64,000 nt of DNA from Condylostoma magnum. Taxonomy: Eukaryota > Ciliophora > Heterotrichea > Heterotrichida > Condylostomatidae. The notes beneath the pieces were generated by a model. The model was not told the origin of the DNA. It saw nothing but the letters and a program-made list of their open reading frames with translations, and searched no databases. The translations under genes were made by a program, and so were the position numbers. Within the stretch, counting starts at the first letter, position 1. Each line of letters starts with the position of its first letter. The DNA lies in the NCBI GenBank assembly GCA_920105805.1, contig CAKKTI010000007.1:89976-153975 (forward strand), written 5' to 3'. This document shows, piece by piece, positions 35,344-46,892 of the stretch.

Positions 35344-36093
35344 TTAAACATAATTAATAAAATCATCAATGAACTTCTGAATATACGCTGCTTTTCTATC
35401 TGATATATATGCATTTATTACTGTCAGTATAAAATGTCTCTGATTAATGCAAAATGATAAGGTAATGCATTCCCCTGATTAATCATCATAGTTTTGTAAT
35501 CCTCCTATAGTATTAGGAAGTAATGAGATATAGTTTTGATTAACCCAGGTTATATTTCTTCCTATACTAGGAGTATAATATTAGGTTTTATATATAGCTC
35601 TTACTAATGAGTACTATAGCATTTTTAAGTGTATTTTACCAATTAGAGTAGACTATGAAATCTGATTGTCTAATTTATCAATAATACTCTGAGCTTTCTT
35701 ATTAAAAAACCTAATACTAGCTTCCTCAGAATATCTTTGATTAGAATTAAGCTTTCTATTAAGTAGTGCATTTCCTATCAACAACGCTAAAATTTGACTA
35801 CAATTTGATTACCTAAGCATTAAAACTCCATGCAGTAAGTCTAAAACTCTTACAAAGTCCTAGTTTTATAACCCATCAAAATATTCTAACTATGTGCTAA
35901 TCACAGACTAATCAGTTTAATAAATAACTCCCTTTTCCAAATAATGTACTGCCAAATAAGCTACAACCATCTTTTTCAGCATATCTGTAGCTTATTTATA
36001 AATATCATCAGAACTCGTAACAACTTCTGAAGTATCAATACTAATTAAGGAGCAATCCTCCCCTAATGAGCTAAGTCTAACTCTTAATTCCAT
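35344..36093 (-). CDS. Hypothetical protein, 249 residues
   Basis: No family recognised. It looks alpha-helical: DMLKKMVVAYLAVHYLEKGV and VRVLDLLHGVLMLRQ in the first half, and ISLLPNTIGGLQ plus LSFCINQRHFILTVINAYIS near the end. No signal or membrane helix is sure. It starts 15 nt from the stop of the upstream coiled-coil gene on the same strand and probably ends at TAA after NYV; a second in-frame TAA follows nine nt later. Confidence 0.5.
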
Positions 36094-36108
36094 GATTATT
36101 TTATTTAT

Positions 36109-37923
36109 CTAAAAGAATAAATGCTGAGGTATAACCCCATACCCACCTTCTTTCTCTGTAACTTCTTCCATTCCTCCAAATTGGTCAAAAACATCAGCTT
36201 TCTTTTGTGTATAATCTGTTTAGTCAGTATCCTGAAACAAACTACTTGCAGTTTGATATTATTAGCTTTCTTGGCTTCCTTGAAAGAATTGGGCTGTATC
36301 TTGCTAATTATACGACTTTTCCTGATCTTTTTAAAACTGTTCAGTGCTTTCAAATGGTTTAAAATTAGTATTTCAGTCATCGTCTTGTTAGAACAATCCT
36401 GAGGCTGTCTCAAAATTTTAGTCTTAGAAAAATGTGCTTGCTGATTAATCTTTTTCCTGAATGTTTTAGAAAGGAGTTGATTATAAAGCTTCTTCATCAT
36501 CCTGGAATAATGACTGTGCAGTTTAGTACTCTTCTTTTTTCTAAACACTTAAGTCTTAATTCTTATCATCTTCTTGCCCAAACAAAGACTAAGCAGTTTA
36601 GTAAGATTAGGAGGGCTCGGCTATATAACTTTGTTGTTTATACATGTGAATTTCTTTATGGGAAGTTGATTTAAAGAACATTGGAGGTGCAATTTCATCG
36701 TCTTATTACTCATTATCTTATTTTGTATTGGAAACTTAATCGAAGAATGAGGAAGTAGTTTATTCCTCTTTACTTTATGGTTCTTCTTATTTTTAGAAAT
36801 AAGGAGTCTTTTAATCGATAGCTTATTGTAATGGGGCTTTAGTTTGTGGGAAAGGATCATTTTAGCCTTCTCCGAACAAACTTGAAGCTGTGTTGAATTA
36901 CTATGGTGTTTCTTTTTCGTCATTTTGAATTGTATCGAAAAAGCTAGCAGTATCTTATACTTTCTCGTCATTTTGAACTGTATCGAAAAAGCTAGCAGTA
37001 TCTTGTACTTTATCCTTACTCTTGTACTTTTTATCGTCATGTTTCTTTTAAAAGGTTTATTTAATGGCCCCTGAGTCTAAATCATACTGTTTTCCTAAAT
37101 CATCTCTTTGTTATTATATGATTTTATCTTTCTCTTGATTAAACCATTACAGCTCTTCAATTTTATTCTACTCATACTCTAATTTCCCTTATAAATTTAC
37201 AATATCATATTCTAGCCTCTTTACTTGACTATCCAATTAGCTATTTTCCTACTACAAATTATAAATCTACTGCAAATAATCCTTATAAGAGCTTGATTGA
37301 TCATTTTCAACCTATTACAGTCTTTTTTATAACTAGGTTTCTAATTCATTATACTTAATCTCCCAACTCTTCGTCTAATCCTTGGCATTTTACAGATCCT
37401 GCATTAATTGCCTATTATAATTACTAATCTTCTATTTTTCTTATATAACATCAGCATAATCACTTCCAAAGTTCTGACTTCTACTCCTTTAAGCCATTTC
37501 ATCCAGCGATTTCTACAGTTCCTGTCTATGATTTTCACTTTCTATCCTATATTACTAATACTCCTTCCAAATCTTACTAATATGGTCCTTCAACTTATAC
37601 CTCTCAGACTTATTAATCTACAATTCCTTAGAAATGATTTCAATTTCCCTTTACTTCTACTTCAAACTTCCCTACAAATGCAAATTCTCCTATTACAAAA
37701 TCTGTCCATCCCTATCAATTTTTTCCCTCCTTCTTAGCTCCTTCCTTAATTTATCATTTTCCTCCTCTAACAAACTCGACTTCAATCGTTCATTATGAAT
37801 TTCAGACTCTGCTAATACACATCTCCTCTTTAAATCCTCAGCTTCAAGTCTTTTCCTTCTAACTTCACTTTACAAAATCCTAACATCCTCCCACAAGCTT
37901 CCATTGTCACTGTGAATGCTCAT
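36109..37923 (-). CDS. Coiled-coil protein with repeated TASxF motifs
   Basis: The protein has 604 residues. Residues 1-310 are a continuous coiled coil (LLEEENDKLRKELRRREK; LDSQVKRLEYDIVNLQGKLE). The second half is low in structure and carries many short copies of T-A-x-S/x-[LF]-F: DTASFFD, NTASSLFGE, TAQSLFG, TAQSLFQ, SASTFF, TASGLF, DTAQFF, TASSLFQ. Two are an exact 48-bp tandem repeat. Regularly spaced phenylalanine-bearing motifs recall short linear docking motifs, but no known class is claimed. Stop TAG. Its start codon is 8 nt from the divergent gene. Confidence 0.65.
36921..37016. repeat. Two tandem 48-bp units
   Basis: Units 36921-36968 and 36969-37016 differ at only a few bases. 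They encode two copies of the 16-residue unit beginning DTASFFDT in the coiled-coil/TASxF gene, so the motif array grows by in-frame slippage or unequal exchange. Confidence 0.85.
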
Positions 37924-37931
37924 CTACTCGT

Positions 37932-39143
37932 ATGTGTTTGACCGAGGTGCATTTCTTTAAGAGTTGCGATATGTATCAGTGTATACCTCAAGAGTGGGAA
38001 ATTCATTTGAAGGAGGGGCTTCTAGTTGAATATCCTCCGTATGGCTTGGAGGTGCACCCTGGGCATCAAAGTCGTCAGCTTCAACAACTGGATTTTAGGA
38101 GAAAAGGTTTCTCTGCATATTTTTATAAGTGGATGTTATAGATGGATTATGACTCTATTAGGAATGAAACTAGGAAAATTAGCAATTTTCCCTAAAGCAT
38201 GGTAGATTAGTTTGTAGAGTATAGTATTGATAGGAAGGCTAATATTGGAAGGAGAAGATATAATAAGTTGTGTAGTGATATTAATAAGGAAAGGGTTAAG
38301 TACTAGCCTAGGAGGAGGACGAAGTTTGAGGTTTTGAAGTTTTAGGATATTGATAAAATGATATATGAGCTTAATTAGAGAAAGTATTAGTTTAATCAGG
38401 AGATTTAGGAGGATTTGGACAAAGTAGATGTGATATAAGTTTAACCTAATAGTTGTAAAAGATAGTTTAAATCTAGTAGCAAAAGGAAGTTTTAGAGACT
38501 GAAAAGATTAAGGAGTAATAAGAAGTATGCTAATTAAACTGTTGATGTATCGAGATGCAGGTCACCTAGGGAAAATGATTTTATAAGGCCTTAAAATGCA
38601 CATTTTATGCAGTTTTAGGCGTATAAAAACGCTACTAGCTAGAATATTACGATGAATTTCGATAAGACGCAGTTAAAATCATTACCTATGCATAAAGATC
38701 CTAGATTCAGCTTTAATTTAAGGCGATAATCCAGTCCAATTCCTAAAATGCATGAAACTTAAGCTGAATTTATATAAGAAATTATGGATGATTGCGAAGA
38801 GGCAAAAAGATTGCCTAAAATCAAAGGAAGCAAATTTAAAGAGTTTCTGTAGTAAAACAGTACTAAAACTAATGAGTTTTTCTAGAATATAAAAGATATT
38901 GAAGAGTGTAATGTATTGGCTGATGATCAAGATAATTTTCGTAATTTATACTCTACAAGACAGTATAATAAGTTAATTAAATCTAATTTACAGGATTCTG
39001 TTATACCAATAGATGAACTTAGTATTATGGCTGGTAAAGTTATCAAAATGGCAGGAGGAATAAAGGTTTGGAAGTATACTAATGGAGGTGTATTAAAAAG
39101 GACTGATAAACTTTTAAACTCCCTGCCTAAAAATAAGTATTAG
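37932..39143 (+). CDS. Hypothetical basic protein, 403 residues
   Basis: No family recognised. The N-terminus reads MCLTEVHFFKSCDMYQCIPQ, then EWEIHLKEGLLVEYPPYGLE. The middle is very basic (GRRRYNKLCSDINKERVKYQ; KRKFQRLKRLRSNKKYA). The last 70 residues form a small ordered-looking unit (LSIMAGKVIKMAGGIKVWKY). The start ATG sits 8 nt from the divergent start; if that spacing is too tight, Met14 would be the next choice. Stop TAG is followed by TAA five codons later in other text. Confidence 0.5.
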
Positions 39144-39260
39144 TTTAATTAAATGAAATATTAAGTTAGTTGTTTTATTATGAATTGATTTAAGATAAGT
39201 TTAGTGGAATTGTATTAGTGTTTTCATATACTATCAAATACAAGATCAAATTTAATACTT

Positions 39261-40073
39261 TTACTTAAACTAATAAAGCGATTTGAACTCTACAGATTTG
39301 ATTACCCATTTCTCTAATTTCTTAAGTTATATAATAGCATAGTTACCTTCTTTAACCGATCCAGGATTGATAACTCTTATTTAATTCTAAAATCCAGCCA
39401 TTCCTACTCCACAATGAGTATGTCCATGAATATTCGCAATTATTTTACCAGATTCATTACATAAAGTATCGAATAATGATTAACTACTAGATTCAGTCGG
39501 GGTTTATTCCACAACCTATGATGTATTTATTGTTTTAGGACCAAAATGAGTTAATAATATATACTACCCTTCCTCTTATAATAAGGGAATTAGTTATTAT
39601 TAGACAGCTTACTCACATTACTCTTAGCTTTCATAAGGAAATCCTGGCCAAACTTATTATCCTTATCTATATCCTTAGGGAGACCCTCCTAACCCAATTA
39701 TAAAGAGATTCTCTGAAATTTAATACCTCTGATTTCCTATAAGCTATGTCTGGGGTATTTGAGGATCCTCAAATTGTGGTGATGAAGGAAATAAGGTTAT
39801 TGAATCATGCTATATATAAATTACGTTTCCGGGAATGTAATAAATTGGAACATTAAGCCTACTAAGGATCTCAAAGTGTTATGCAATGGATTATTTTCCT
39901 TATTTGATATATTCCTCCTGCATACTAGGTAAAAATTACCCGAATTCAGATGGAATGTTTGCAAAATCACCTGAATGAAAAATAAAGTCAAAACCATCGT
40001 TTTCACTTACTATTTGGTTTAAATTATCAAAATGATCATGAGAATCGCTAACTAATAAAATTTTAAGCTCCAT
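39261..40073 (-). CDS. Calcineurin-like metallophosphoesterase
   Basis: The protein has 270 residues of the MJ0936/YfcE-like phosphoesterase fold. Metal-binding blocks are in order: DSHDHF (residues 10-15), FHSGDFAN, then PGNVIYIQHD in place of the usual GNHD, THFGPK and NIHGHTHCG at the end. The Asn of GNHD is kept but the following His is not in its usual place, so catalysis may be changed. The C-terminus (INPGSVKEGNYAIIQL) matches the family. It may be an active phosphodiesterase on small or lipid substrates; the substrate is unknown. Confidence 0.85.
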
Positions 40074-40186
40074 CTTTTAATATAAAACTAAAATATTGTT
40101 AAACATTACAATATATCAGTGGTTTAGTGTAGTATATACTTATCAGTTATGAATATTTCGAATCTTACATATAATAAGAAGTTAAA

Positions 40187-41626
40187 ATGGAAGAAAAAAG
40201 CATGAGTTGGATACTGTAAACTTTATAACGATCTCGCAAAAAGTTTATCATAGTTCCAACAGGGATCTGTAAGGCTGATCATTTATACGGTTATTTTTTC
40301 AACTCATAAGAAGGGTTAGTAAGACAATAAAAGAAATAATACTAGAACACTAGAGCATTGTTAAGATAATTTCTCTAGAATCCTTTATTGAAGGAGGACG
40401 ATACATCCTTTGATTTAATGAACCCTTGTGTATATGTAAAGCTAGCCAAAGGACAAAGAATCTTAAATGGATATGAGGTGCAAGATTTACTCAAAAATCA
40501 ACTTTAAGGATTAGAAGTAAAATAAGTCTCCTAGTACATGCCGAATAACTCTAGTTATCACAGTGTCTATTCACTACTGCTACAACTTAATAACGGAGGA
40601 TTAGAGGGAAAGATATTGATTTCTTCCTATGAAAATAAAGTTAAGAAAGTAATTGTTTCTGAATACAAGGTAATAAGCACTGTGCATAAGATTTCTAATA
40701 ATCTTGTATAAATAATAGAAGAGTTTTCCGAAAAGAGAGTCGTTAAAATAAAAATTGTGATTATTAGCGATTAGAACTAATAATTGCGTATTTTAGATAT
40801 TCCTATACTGAATGTATGTCCTAACCCGTTTCTAGTACAAAATCGAATAAGGAATTATAAAGAAATTGAAAGCTATAAAGAAAATTTAACTAAAAGCAAA
40901 GTTAAAAGTAATCTACTAACTAGAAAATTTACTTAAATACAGATTAATGATGAAGAGACTAGTCCAGAGAAAACTCCAGTATAAAGAGATCATTAAAAGC
41001 CTCCTTCTAATAACCCACATTTCATTGAATTAATGTGAAGAACTGTAAAAAGCAATAAAAAACTAAGTTAATAAGACACAAGTGCAAATGATAAAATTTC
41101 AACTTGTGACTCAGGATTAATAGAAACTCCGGAATAAGAAAGACTAAGAGAATTAAAGTAAAGGTTGGGAATATACGGAAAATTTACTTATGATGCGAAT
41201 AAAAAGAAGCATAGATTAAAACGACATCATTCTGTAAGACTAATGAAAAGATTTATTCCAAACGGAGGAAATGCAAACCTAAGGTAAATAGCTATTGCAC
41301 ATAGAAAAACAAATAGCTAAGTAACAAACTTTACACCTCCTTTAAGAAACAATGTTTAATTATCTGAGATTAAAGCAATAAATTAATATAACAGAGAAAG
41401 ATAAAGGAAAGATATTATTTCTGATCCTTTATTAAAGTAAAGTCTAAGCCCTGATTATAGTAAAACAAGGTTGATTAAGCACTTTTTAAAAAGTGAAAAT
41501 TAAAGGTTAGCGAATAAAGGAGTACATTAAAGGCGTTAAAGCTATAATTAGAGTTAGAAAATAATTAACAGTATGAAAGTAAGATCAGCAGTTACATCTC
41601 CAAAAAATCTATTTAGGTATAAATAA
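40187..41626 (+). CDS. Hypothetical protein, 479 residues
   Basis: No family recognised. The N-terminal 200 residues have mixed beta/alpha character with hydrophobic strands (KKFIIVPTGICKADHLYGYF; KVKKVIVSEYKVISTVHKI; VVKIKIVIISD), perhaps a small folded domain. The C-terminal half is basic and disordered (KKKHRLKRHHSVRLMKRFIP) and ends with SPKNLFRYK. Trp in MWRTVK is TGA. It is followed after 10 nt by a membrane protein gene. Confidence 0.5.
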
Positions 41627-41636
41627 TTTTGTTAAA

Positions 41637-42170
41637 ATGCATATTAGTACTTTATTATCAATCATAGCAAAGAAAATCAAGTAGAAAGTGCTATTAGATT
41701 AATGAAACTAATTATTCTTAACTGGAAGTTTTCTTCCTACACTTCTAGCCTTCTTTATTCCAGTTAGTAATCTTTCGACTGTCTAACGCTCCTATGAGTG
41801 AACTTCGTTTGATTATATTATTGTATATGTCTCTCTGTTAACTCTGCGTTTTCAGAATATATCATTTGAGGCACTTATAAAACCTCTTTATTCATTCGTT
41901 TTAGCTGAGAACATTATTATTATTAAAATGACATATGTATTAGTAATTGTTATATGTGTATTATTATTCTTGCTGCTTTTTATTGCCAGTATTATGCTTT
42001 TAAATGATAATGTATGCAAAAGAACTAAAGGATTTATAATAAGAGACAATTTTTACAACTATGTGGAGTTGCTTTTATCATATAATATTGCTCAAAGGAA
42101 GGAATGAACTTATATTGTATTCCAATTGCAAGAGTATGTTTATACAATAGTAATATTCGAAGTTTCCTGA
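41637..42170 (+). CDS. Hypothetical multi-pass membrane protein, 177 residues
   Basis: Hydrophobic stretches suggest three to four membrane helices: LFLTGSFLPTLLAFFIPVS, DYIIVYVSLLTL, TYVLVIVICVLLFLLLFIAS (the clearest) and YTIVIFEVS at the end. Between the last two is a charged loop (NDNVCKRTKGFIIRDN). No family recognised. It starts 10 nt after the previous stop, so promoter space is minimal. The TGA stop could be read as Trp, extending the frame a little further. Confidence 0.5.
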
Positions 42171-42250
42171 TTTATACTCATATAAGACTTGATAATATTG
42201 AAAACATATAAAACAACGTAAATTTCGAATAATTCTTATAATGCCTTAAT

Positions 42251-42514
42251 CTAATTACCTCCCGTTTGCTCAACCATTGCATCTATAGTATCTCCATCGT
42301 CCAATTGCAAGCTAGATGCTGTTGCTTCATCAGTGACTCTCTCACCTTCATATACAAATCTTACAGTCCCTGAGTTCAATCCTTATCTCTGGCAATAAGA
42401 GTCCATCAGTTTTCTAAGAGGAATAGTTCGTTTTATCTTGAAAAATATCTCACTACCATCATGGGACTTTACTTTTATCGTAATTGGTTCATTCAAGTCT
42501 TATGTTGGCTCCAT
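42251..42514 (-). CDS. SUMO: SUMO (small ubiquitin-like modifier)
   Basis: The protein has 87 residues with the full SUMO fold: ITIKVKSHDGSEIFFKIKR, RKLMDSYCQRQGLN, VRFVYEGERV, LQLDDGDTIDAMVEQTGG. The diglycine is followed by a single Asn, so a SUMO protease need only cut one residue to mature it. It is conjugated to lysines of target proteins by E1/UBC9. The gene is the best internal proof of the code: two Gln are TAA in the body, while the frame must end at TAG just after GGN. Confidence 0.95.
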
Positions 42515-42780
42515 ATATAAAAAGTGTAGTTAGACATTTTTATAAGGTCTTATAAGCTAACTCCTATAAAAACTTTATATAATTCAAAATATAGCCTTAT
42601 ATAAAAACACATATAAAATTATGCTTATTTCCTTGAACAAATACAAAACTAAAACATTCAAGCAATTTTTAAGCATTTTCTACATAAACCTTTGAGCACA
42701 CCTTCCAATCTGTATAGTCTACTACAAACACCTCTCAAGTGCTCCCGACGCCCTTTTCTCTTCCTAAAATTCTATTAAAA
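42515..42780. promoter_or_regulatory. Divergent intergenic region, SUMO/USP
   Basis: A 266-nt AT-rich gap between the start codons of SUMO and the USP gene, one of the longest in this window. It has TATAAAA-like stretches (ATATATAAAAAG next to the SUMO start, and TATATAAAA near the middle) and a pyrimidine-rich stretch before the USP start. It most likely holds two promoters. No conserved element could be proven. Confidence 0.4.
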
Positions 42781-45564
42781 ATGTCTCAGCCAGACTAAAA
42801 TTTGATTAACGAGCTAATTTAGATGGGTTTTCCAGAAGCTCAGGCCCGAAATGCATTAGCAGCGTGTAATAACGACAAAATTAACGCAATAGATTGGATA
42901 TGCAATTAAGGACAAGGCCCATAAGACGATGAGCTTCAGCGGGCTTTACAAGCCTCCCTTCAACCCCAGCCTCAATAGGGAGTGATTTTAGGAGACGACG
43001 CTGATATATCTCGTGCAATAGAGGAGAGTCTTAAAGACTCTCCCTCAGGTAATTTTGGAAGCTATGATCCTTTTAACCCGGAATAAAAATTAAAAGAAGA
43101 AGGACTCCCAGTAGGCCTTAGAAACGTAGGAAATACTTGCTATTTCAACTCAATTCTGCAAACATACTACAATGTACCGGCTTTTGTTTAGCTTTTGTTC
43201 CGGTATAAAAACACTCAGTAATAAGAAGTGCCTCAGGACCTGGCTGAGGCTTAGGCTGTGATTAGGCAAAATGCGAGCATTAACTTGATTAATTAGATGA
43301 GGAAAATGTTTACCTTGCTGTCAGGAAGCAAGTAAAAGTATTTGGATCCATCTGGAGTTTTGTAATCCCTTACAGACAACAGTGGGAATTAATTGGTGAT
43401 AGGGGAGTAGAATGATGTAGGGGAGTTTAATATGCTTTTGATTGCTAGGATAGAAGAGGCTATTAAGCTGGTCAATTAGGAGGACAATTAGATACAGGAG
43501 TTGTTTACTGGTAGATAGCTCTAAGTACTGTAACTGGGCCCAGAGAATCAGTAGGAGCAGTAATCTGAGTTTGGGTAGGTTATATTAGATGTTGAAGATG
43601 GAGAACTGTACTCTGCCTGGGAATCAGCTTGTAGTTACGAGATCGAAGGATATCAGACGGAAGATAAAAACAATGTAGTGGCATAAAGTGAACTATGAAT
43701 TGAAAGGAATCCTAAGGTTATGCTGTTTTATTTGTAAAGAGTCAAGTTTGATACGGAGAAATAAACGTTATCTAAGAATAACCAGATGTTCAAGTTTCCT
43801 GATGTATTGTATCCTGATAGATTCATGCATGATAATAAAGAACAGTGCTCGGAGTTAAGGAGAATTATGAAGGAAATGCAAAGAAAATTAAAGTTGCTGA
43901 AATAATCTTTAAAAAGTTTTGAGGAATACGGATAAGAAAATCGGCCTATACTTGATTTATTGTAAAACACAGCTTAGTTTATAGCAGATTAGAATAATCA
44001 AGAAGCGTCAGAGGTACACGATGAAGATATAATAATTTTTAACCATAAAAAGATGCTAGATATTGATTCGAACTAATACCAGCCTACTATTCAAGTACTG
44101 TAATAATTAATAGAAGCAACATAGTCTAAATACTAAAACATGCAAAACTAGTTAGAAAATCTCCAAAACTAAATGCATGAATTGTACAATAAGCCAGAGT
44201 TATAGAACAATCCATATGTTTTACACTCAATACTAGTTCACAGTGGACAGCCAGACAGTGGGCATTACTACGCCTATATTAAAAACTATTCAACCTAAAA
44301 ATGGGTGAAATATGACGACTACAAAATAAGTGAAGTTGAGTAAGAGGAAGTAGTTAAAGAGAGTATTGGAGGGTCAGGATAAACCTCGGCTTATGGGCTT
44401 GTTTATCTTGACTAATAACAATTAATAGATAATGGATACCCCTCCCCAGAGCTGTATCTAAGCTGGATGGATGATGAGTAAAAGCTTTTTATTGAATAAG
44501 ACAACTAGAAATTTATGGCAGAGCTGGAGGAGTGGAGAGTACAAAAATATATGAAGCCTATTATTGACTACTATAATGAAAGGAATACTCAAGTTAATAC
44601 ATAAGTGAACAGTATGAGATCAACACAGCCGAAAACGTTATAGTATGAGCTTATAAATTTTGCAGTGTTTTTACAAGCAAATTAATAATCTGAATTAAGT
44701 AAGTGGTATATTTTGGACTCGTGTGTTAGAGAACATACGGAAAATGCCTAGGGAATATACGACTTATCACCAGACAGTCCCCTTCTATTAAAACTTGTAT
44801 AATTTTGCAGTGAGTCAACCGATTCCCCTAAATAATTACAGCTTGAGCCTTTACAGTCAGAAAGAATGCAGGCTGAGCTTGGGAGATATCTACAGTCTTT
44901 CAGAGACGCTGCTATAGTTCACCACATGTATTAAAAAATGAACGAAGAACTTTACATTGATGCTATCTTCTGCTATATTGCAGTATGCTAGTAGTAAAAC
45001 GACTTCAAGTCCATATTTTATACTCAGGCCTCAGATGCTATAAAGGTCCTAGCTTTAAAGCTTTGCAGTACAGTAGCCGATATAATACTAAACGAAAAAG
45101 CAGAGGAGGCTATGAATTATGTTAATTTGTTAGTGGAAATCACCTAAAAGTATATAGGAAACCAGGACCCTCACTTTGCCCAGATTTTTCAGCATCTTGC
45201 GGCCATCATTACGAATTCTCGTAATAAGCAACTGATAACCCATGAACAAGATGTGCATATGTATGGTCAATTAGAGAATCTGAGAAATATGGAGTTAGTT
45301 GATTTCATTGAATCTTAATAAAGGCCAGATACCCTAGACCAACTTCTATAAAATCTCTCAACATGGGATCCGTATAAGTGGCAATAAGGATGAACCCAGG
45401 AAAGCCTGGCAAGATAATATTTATAAGAATTCCATAACTTTAAATCGTAAAAGTTTCTACCTTGGATCAACCTCCACTCTCAAATCGTTGCACTGAAGGG
45501 GAATTTAAACGAACAACAGAAACTAATGCATGAAAAACAAACAGGATTGAAGTATTTCGAGTAG
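42781..45564 (+). CDS. USP25/28-type ubiquitin-specific protease
   Basis: The protein has 927 residues. N-terminal UBA-like domain (LINELIQMGFPEAQARNAL), then two ubiquitin-interacting motifs (ELQRALQASLQ; DISRAIEESLKDS). The USP catalytic domain has the Cys box GLRNVGNTCYFNS, the His box HSGQPDSGHYYAYI and KWVKYDDYKISEV. Between the boxes lies a long coiled insertion. The C-terminal 400 residues are helical, as in USP25/28. It removes ubiquitin chains from substrates. Stop is taken as TAG 45562-45564; in-frame TAA and TAG follow before the convergent TMBIM stop. Its last 290 nt are duplicated at 47.98-48.27 kb. Confidence 0.92.
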
Positions 45565-45584
45565 ATTAGCTAAATGGTTACTAA

Positions 45585-46892
45585 CTAGCCTCTTCTTCTT
45601 ATCCGGCAGATGTAGTATAGTACTAAATAGAAAATAAATAAATTAGGCATAATTGATCCTAGTAAGTAGTCATCATAGCTCAAATGGTCGTATCCATTTC
45701 CCGCCAACAGTTGTACATTGTAAATTATACAGAATGAATACAGCAAAATAGCCAACATACATAAAAGCATGTTCAAAAGTTTAGAGTGGAAGAAAATCAT
45801 GAATACTGAGAATATGATTAGGGATACAATAAGAGACCAAATCATTCCTCCTATTGTTGTAAAGTTCTTCTTGGTTTTATAAGCATATATTATCATAGCT
45901 ATTGTAACTGATAGAGATAATACTGCGGCTACTAGGATAACTATAAACTCATAAACGGCGTATAAAAGGGCTATGAACCAGGTTTGACATAAAACAAATG
46001 TGCAGAATGCTATTACATTTTATGGAAATTTCTTAATGAACTCTCTCATGCACAAACCTAGAATTATTAAGCTTACCATAAATAGAAAGCAAATGCCAGT
46101 TATAGGCCACATTTCAATAACAAAGTCTTGCAATGGCTCCACTAGAACTACAATAGTTGTCCAGATTGTAACCATGAATAGTTACAAGCATAAGAATGTA
46201 TAAAATTTTCTTATAAAGTTGTTCCTATCCTACCTTTCAGTATCAGAAAAGTCAAAATTTCCCTTCATAATATCTGTGAAGCTGATCTCTTTCTCATGTA
46301 TTGATGACTCTGGATTTTATCTCTTTTTAATTTGATAATGATATCCATTGTTATGCACATTAAGTTAAATTTGTGGTGGTGCATGAGGATGCATTTATGA
46401 TTGTATTTGAGGAGACACTTTCAGTCCCTCTGACAGTTCCATTTGCTGTTTCTTTTGAATTTCCAGTTACGCTTGCTTCTGCAGTTGTATTTCAGGTTCC
46501 GGTATCAGTTCCAGATCCAGTTCCAGATCCAGTTGCTTTTACAGTTGTATTTGTGATTGCATTTCAGATTATATTTGTGGTTGTATTTGTGGTTGCTTTT
46601 ATGGTTGTATTTCAGGTTCCAGATCTAGATCCAGTAGTATTTGTGGTTGCATTTCAAGTTCCAGTTCCAGATCCAGCTGTATTTCAGGTTGTATTTCAGG
46701 TTGCATTTCAAGTTGCATTTCAAGTTGTATTTACGGTTACATTTCAGGCTCAATTGGTGGGGGATAGTCATTGGGGTCATAGTAGTATCACGACACTGCC
46801 GGGTCTTGATATCCCTATTAGCAATAATCAGTATAAGTCTATTAAGAGTTTTAAGGCGAAGGTGGAGGATTTCCTGCAAATTATTGTGACAT
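45585..46892 (-). CDS. TMBIM/Lifeguard (BAX-inhibitor-1 family) membrane protein, copy A
   Basis: The protein has 435 residues. The N-terminal 230 are Pro/Gln-rich, with a run of short E/Q-[MI]-Q-[PL] repeats (EMQPQIQLEMQLEMQPEIQP) and acidic LDLELELE stretches. The seven-helix TMBIM domain follows (NFIRKFYTFLCLQLFMVTIW; TKKNFTTIGGMIWSLIVSLI; YNVQLLAGNGYDHLSYDDY). The last helix differs: after LLGSIM it reads PNLFIFYLVLYYICRIRRRG instead of the family D-I-I-x-L-F-x-x-x-L end kept in copy B. TMBIM proteins set calcium leak and survival at ER/Golgi membranes; the altered end could change pH/Ca gating. It is paralogous to the gene at 48.3-49.2 kb. Confidence 0.85.
46400..46770 (-). repeat. Degenerate short coding repeat
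   Basis: Sequence of the N-terminal region of TMBIM copy A made of imperfect 6-15 nt units such as TTGAAATGCAACC on the minus strand. It encodes the Q/E/M/P-rich tract. Copy B has only a few such units, so this array expanded after the duplication. Confidence 0.6.

Noticed and set aside
36121-37737. Several forward hydrophobic frames
   Set aside because: They are antisense to the coiled-coil/TASxF gene, which runs 1.8 kb in one minus frame.
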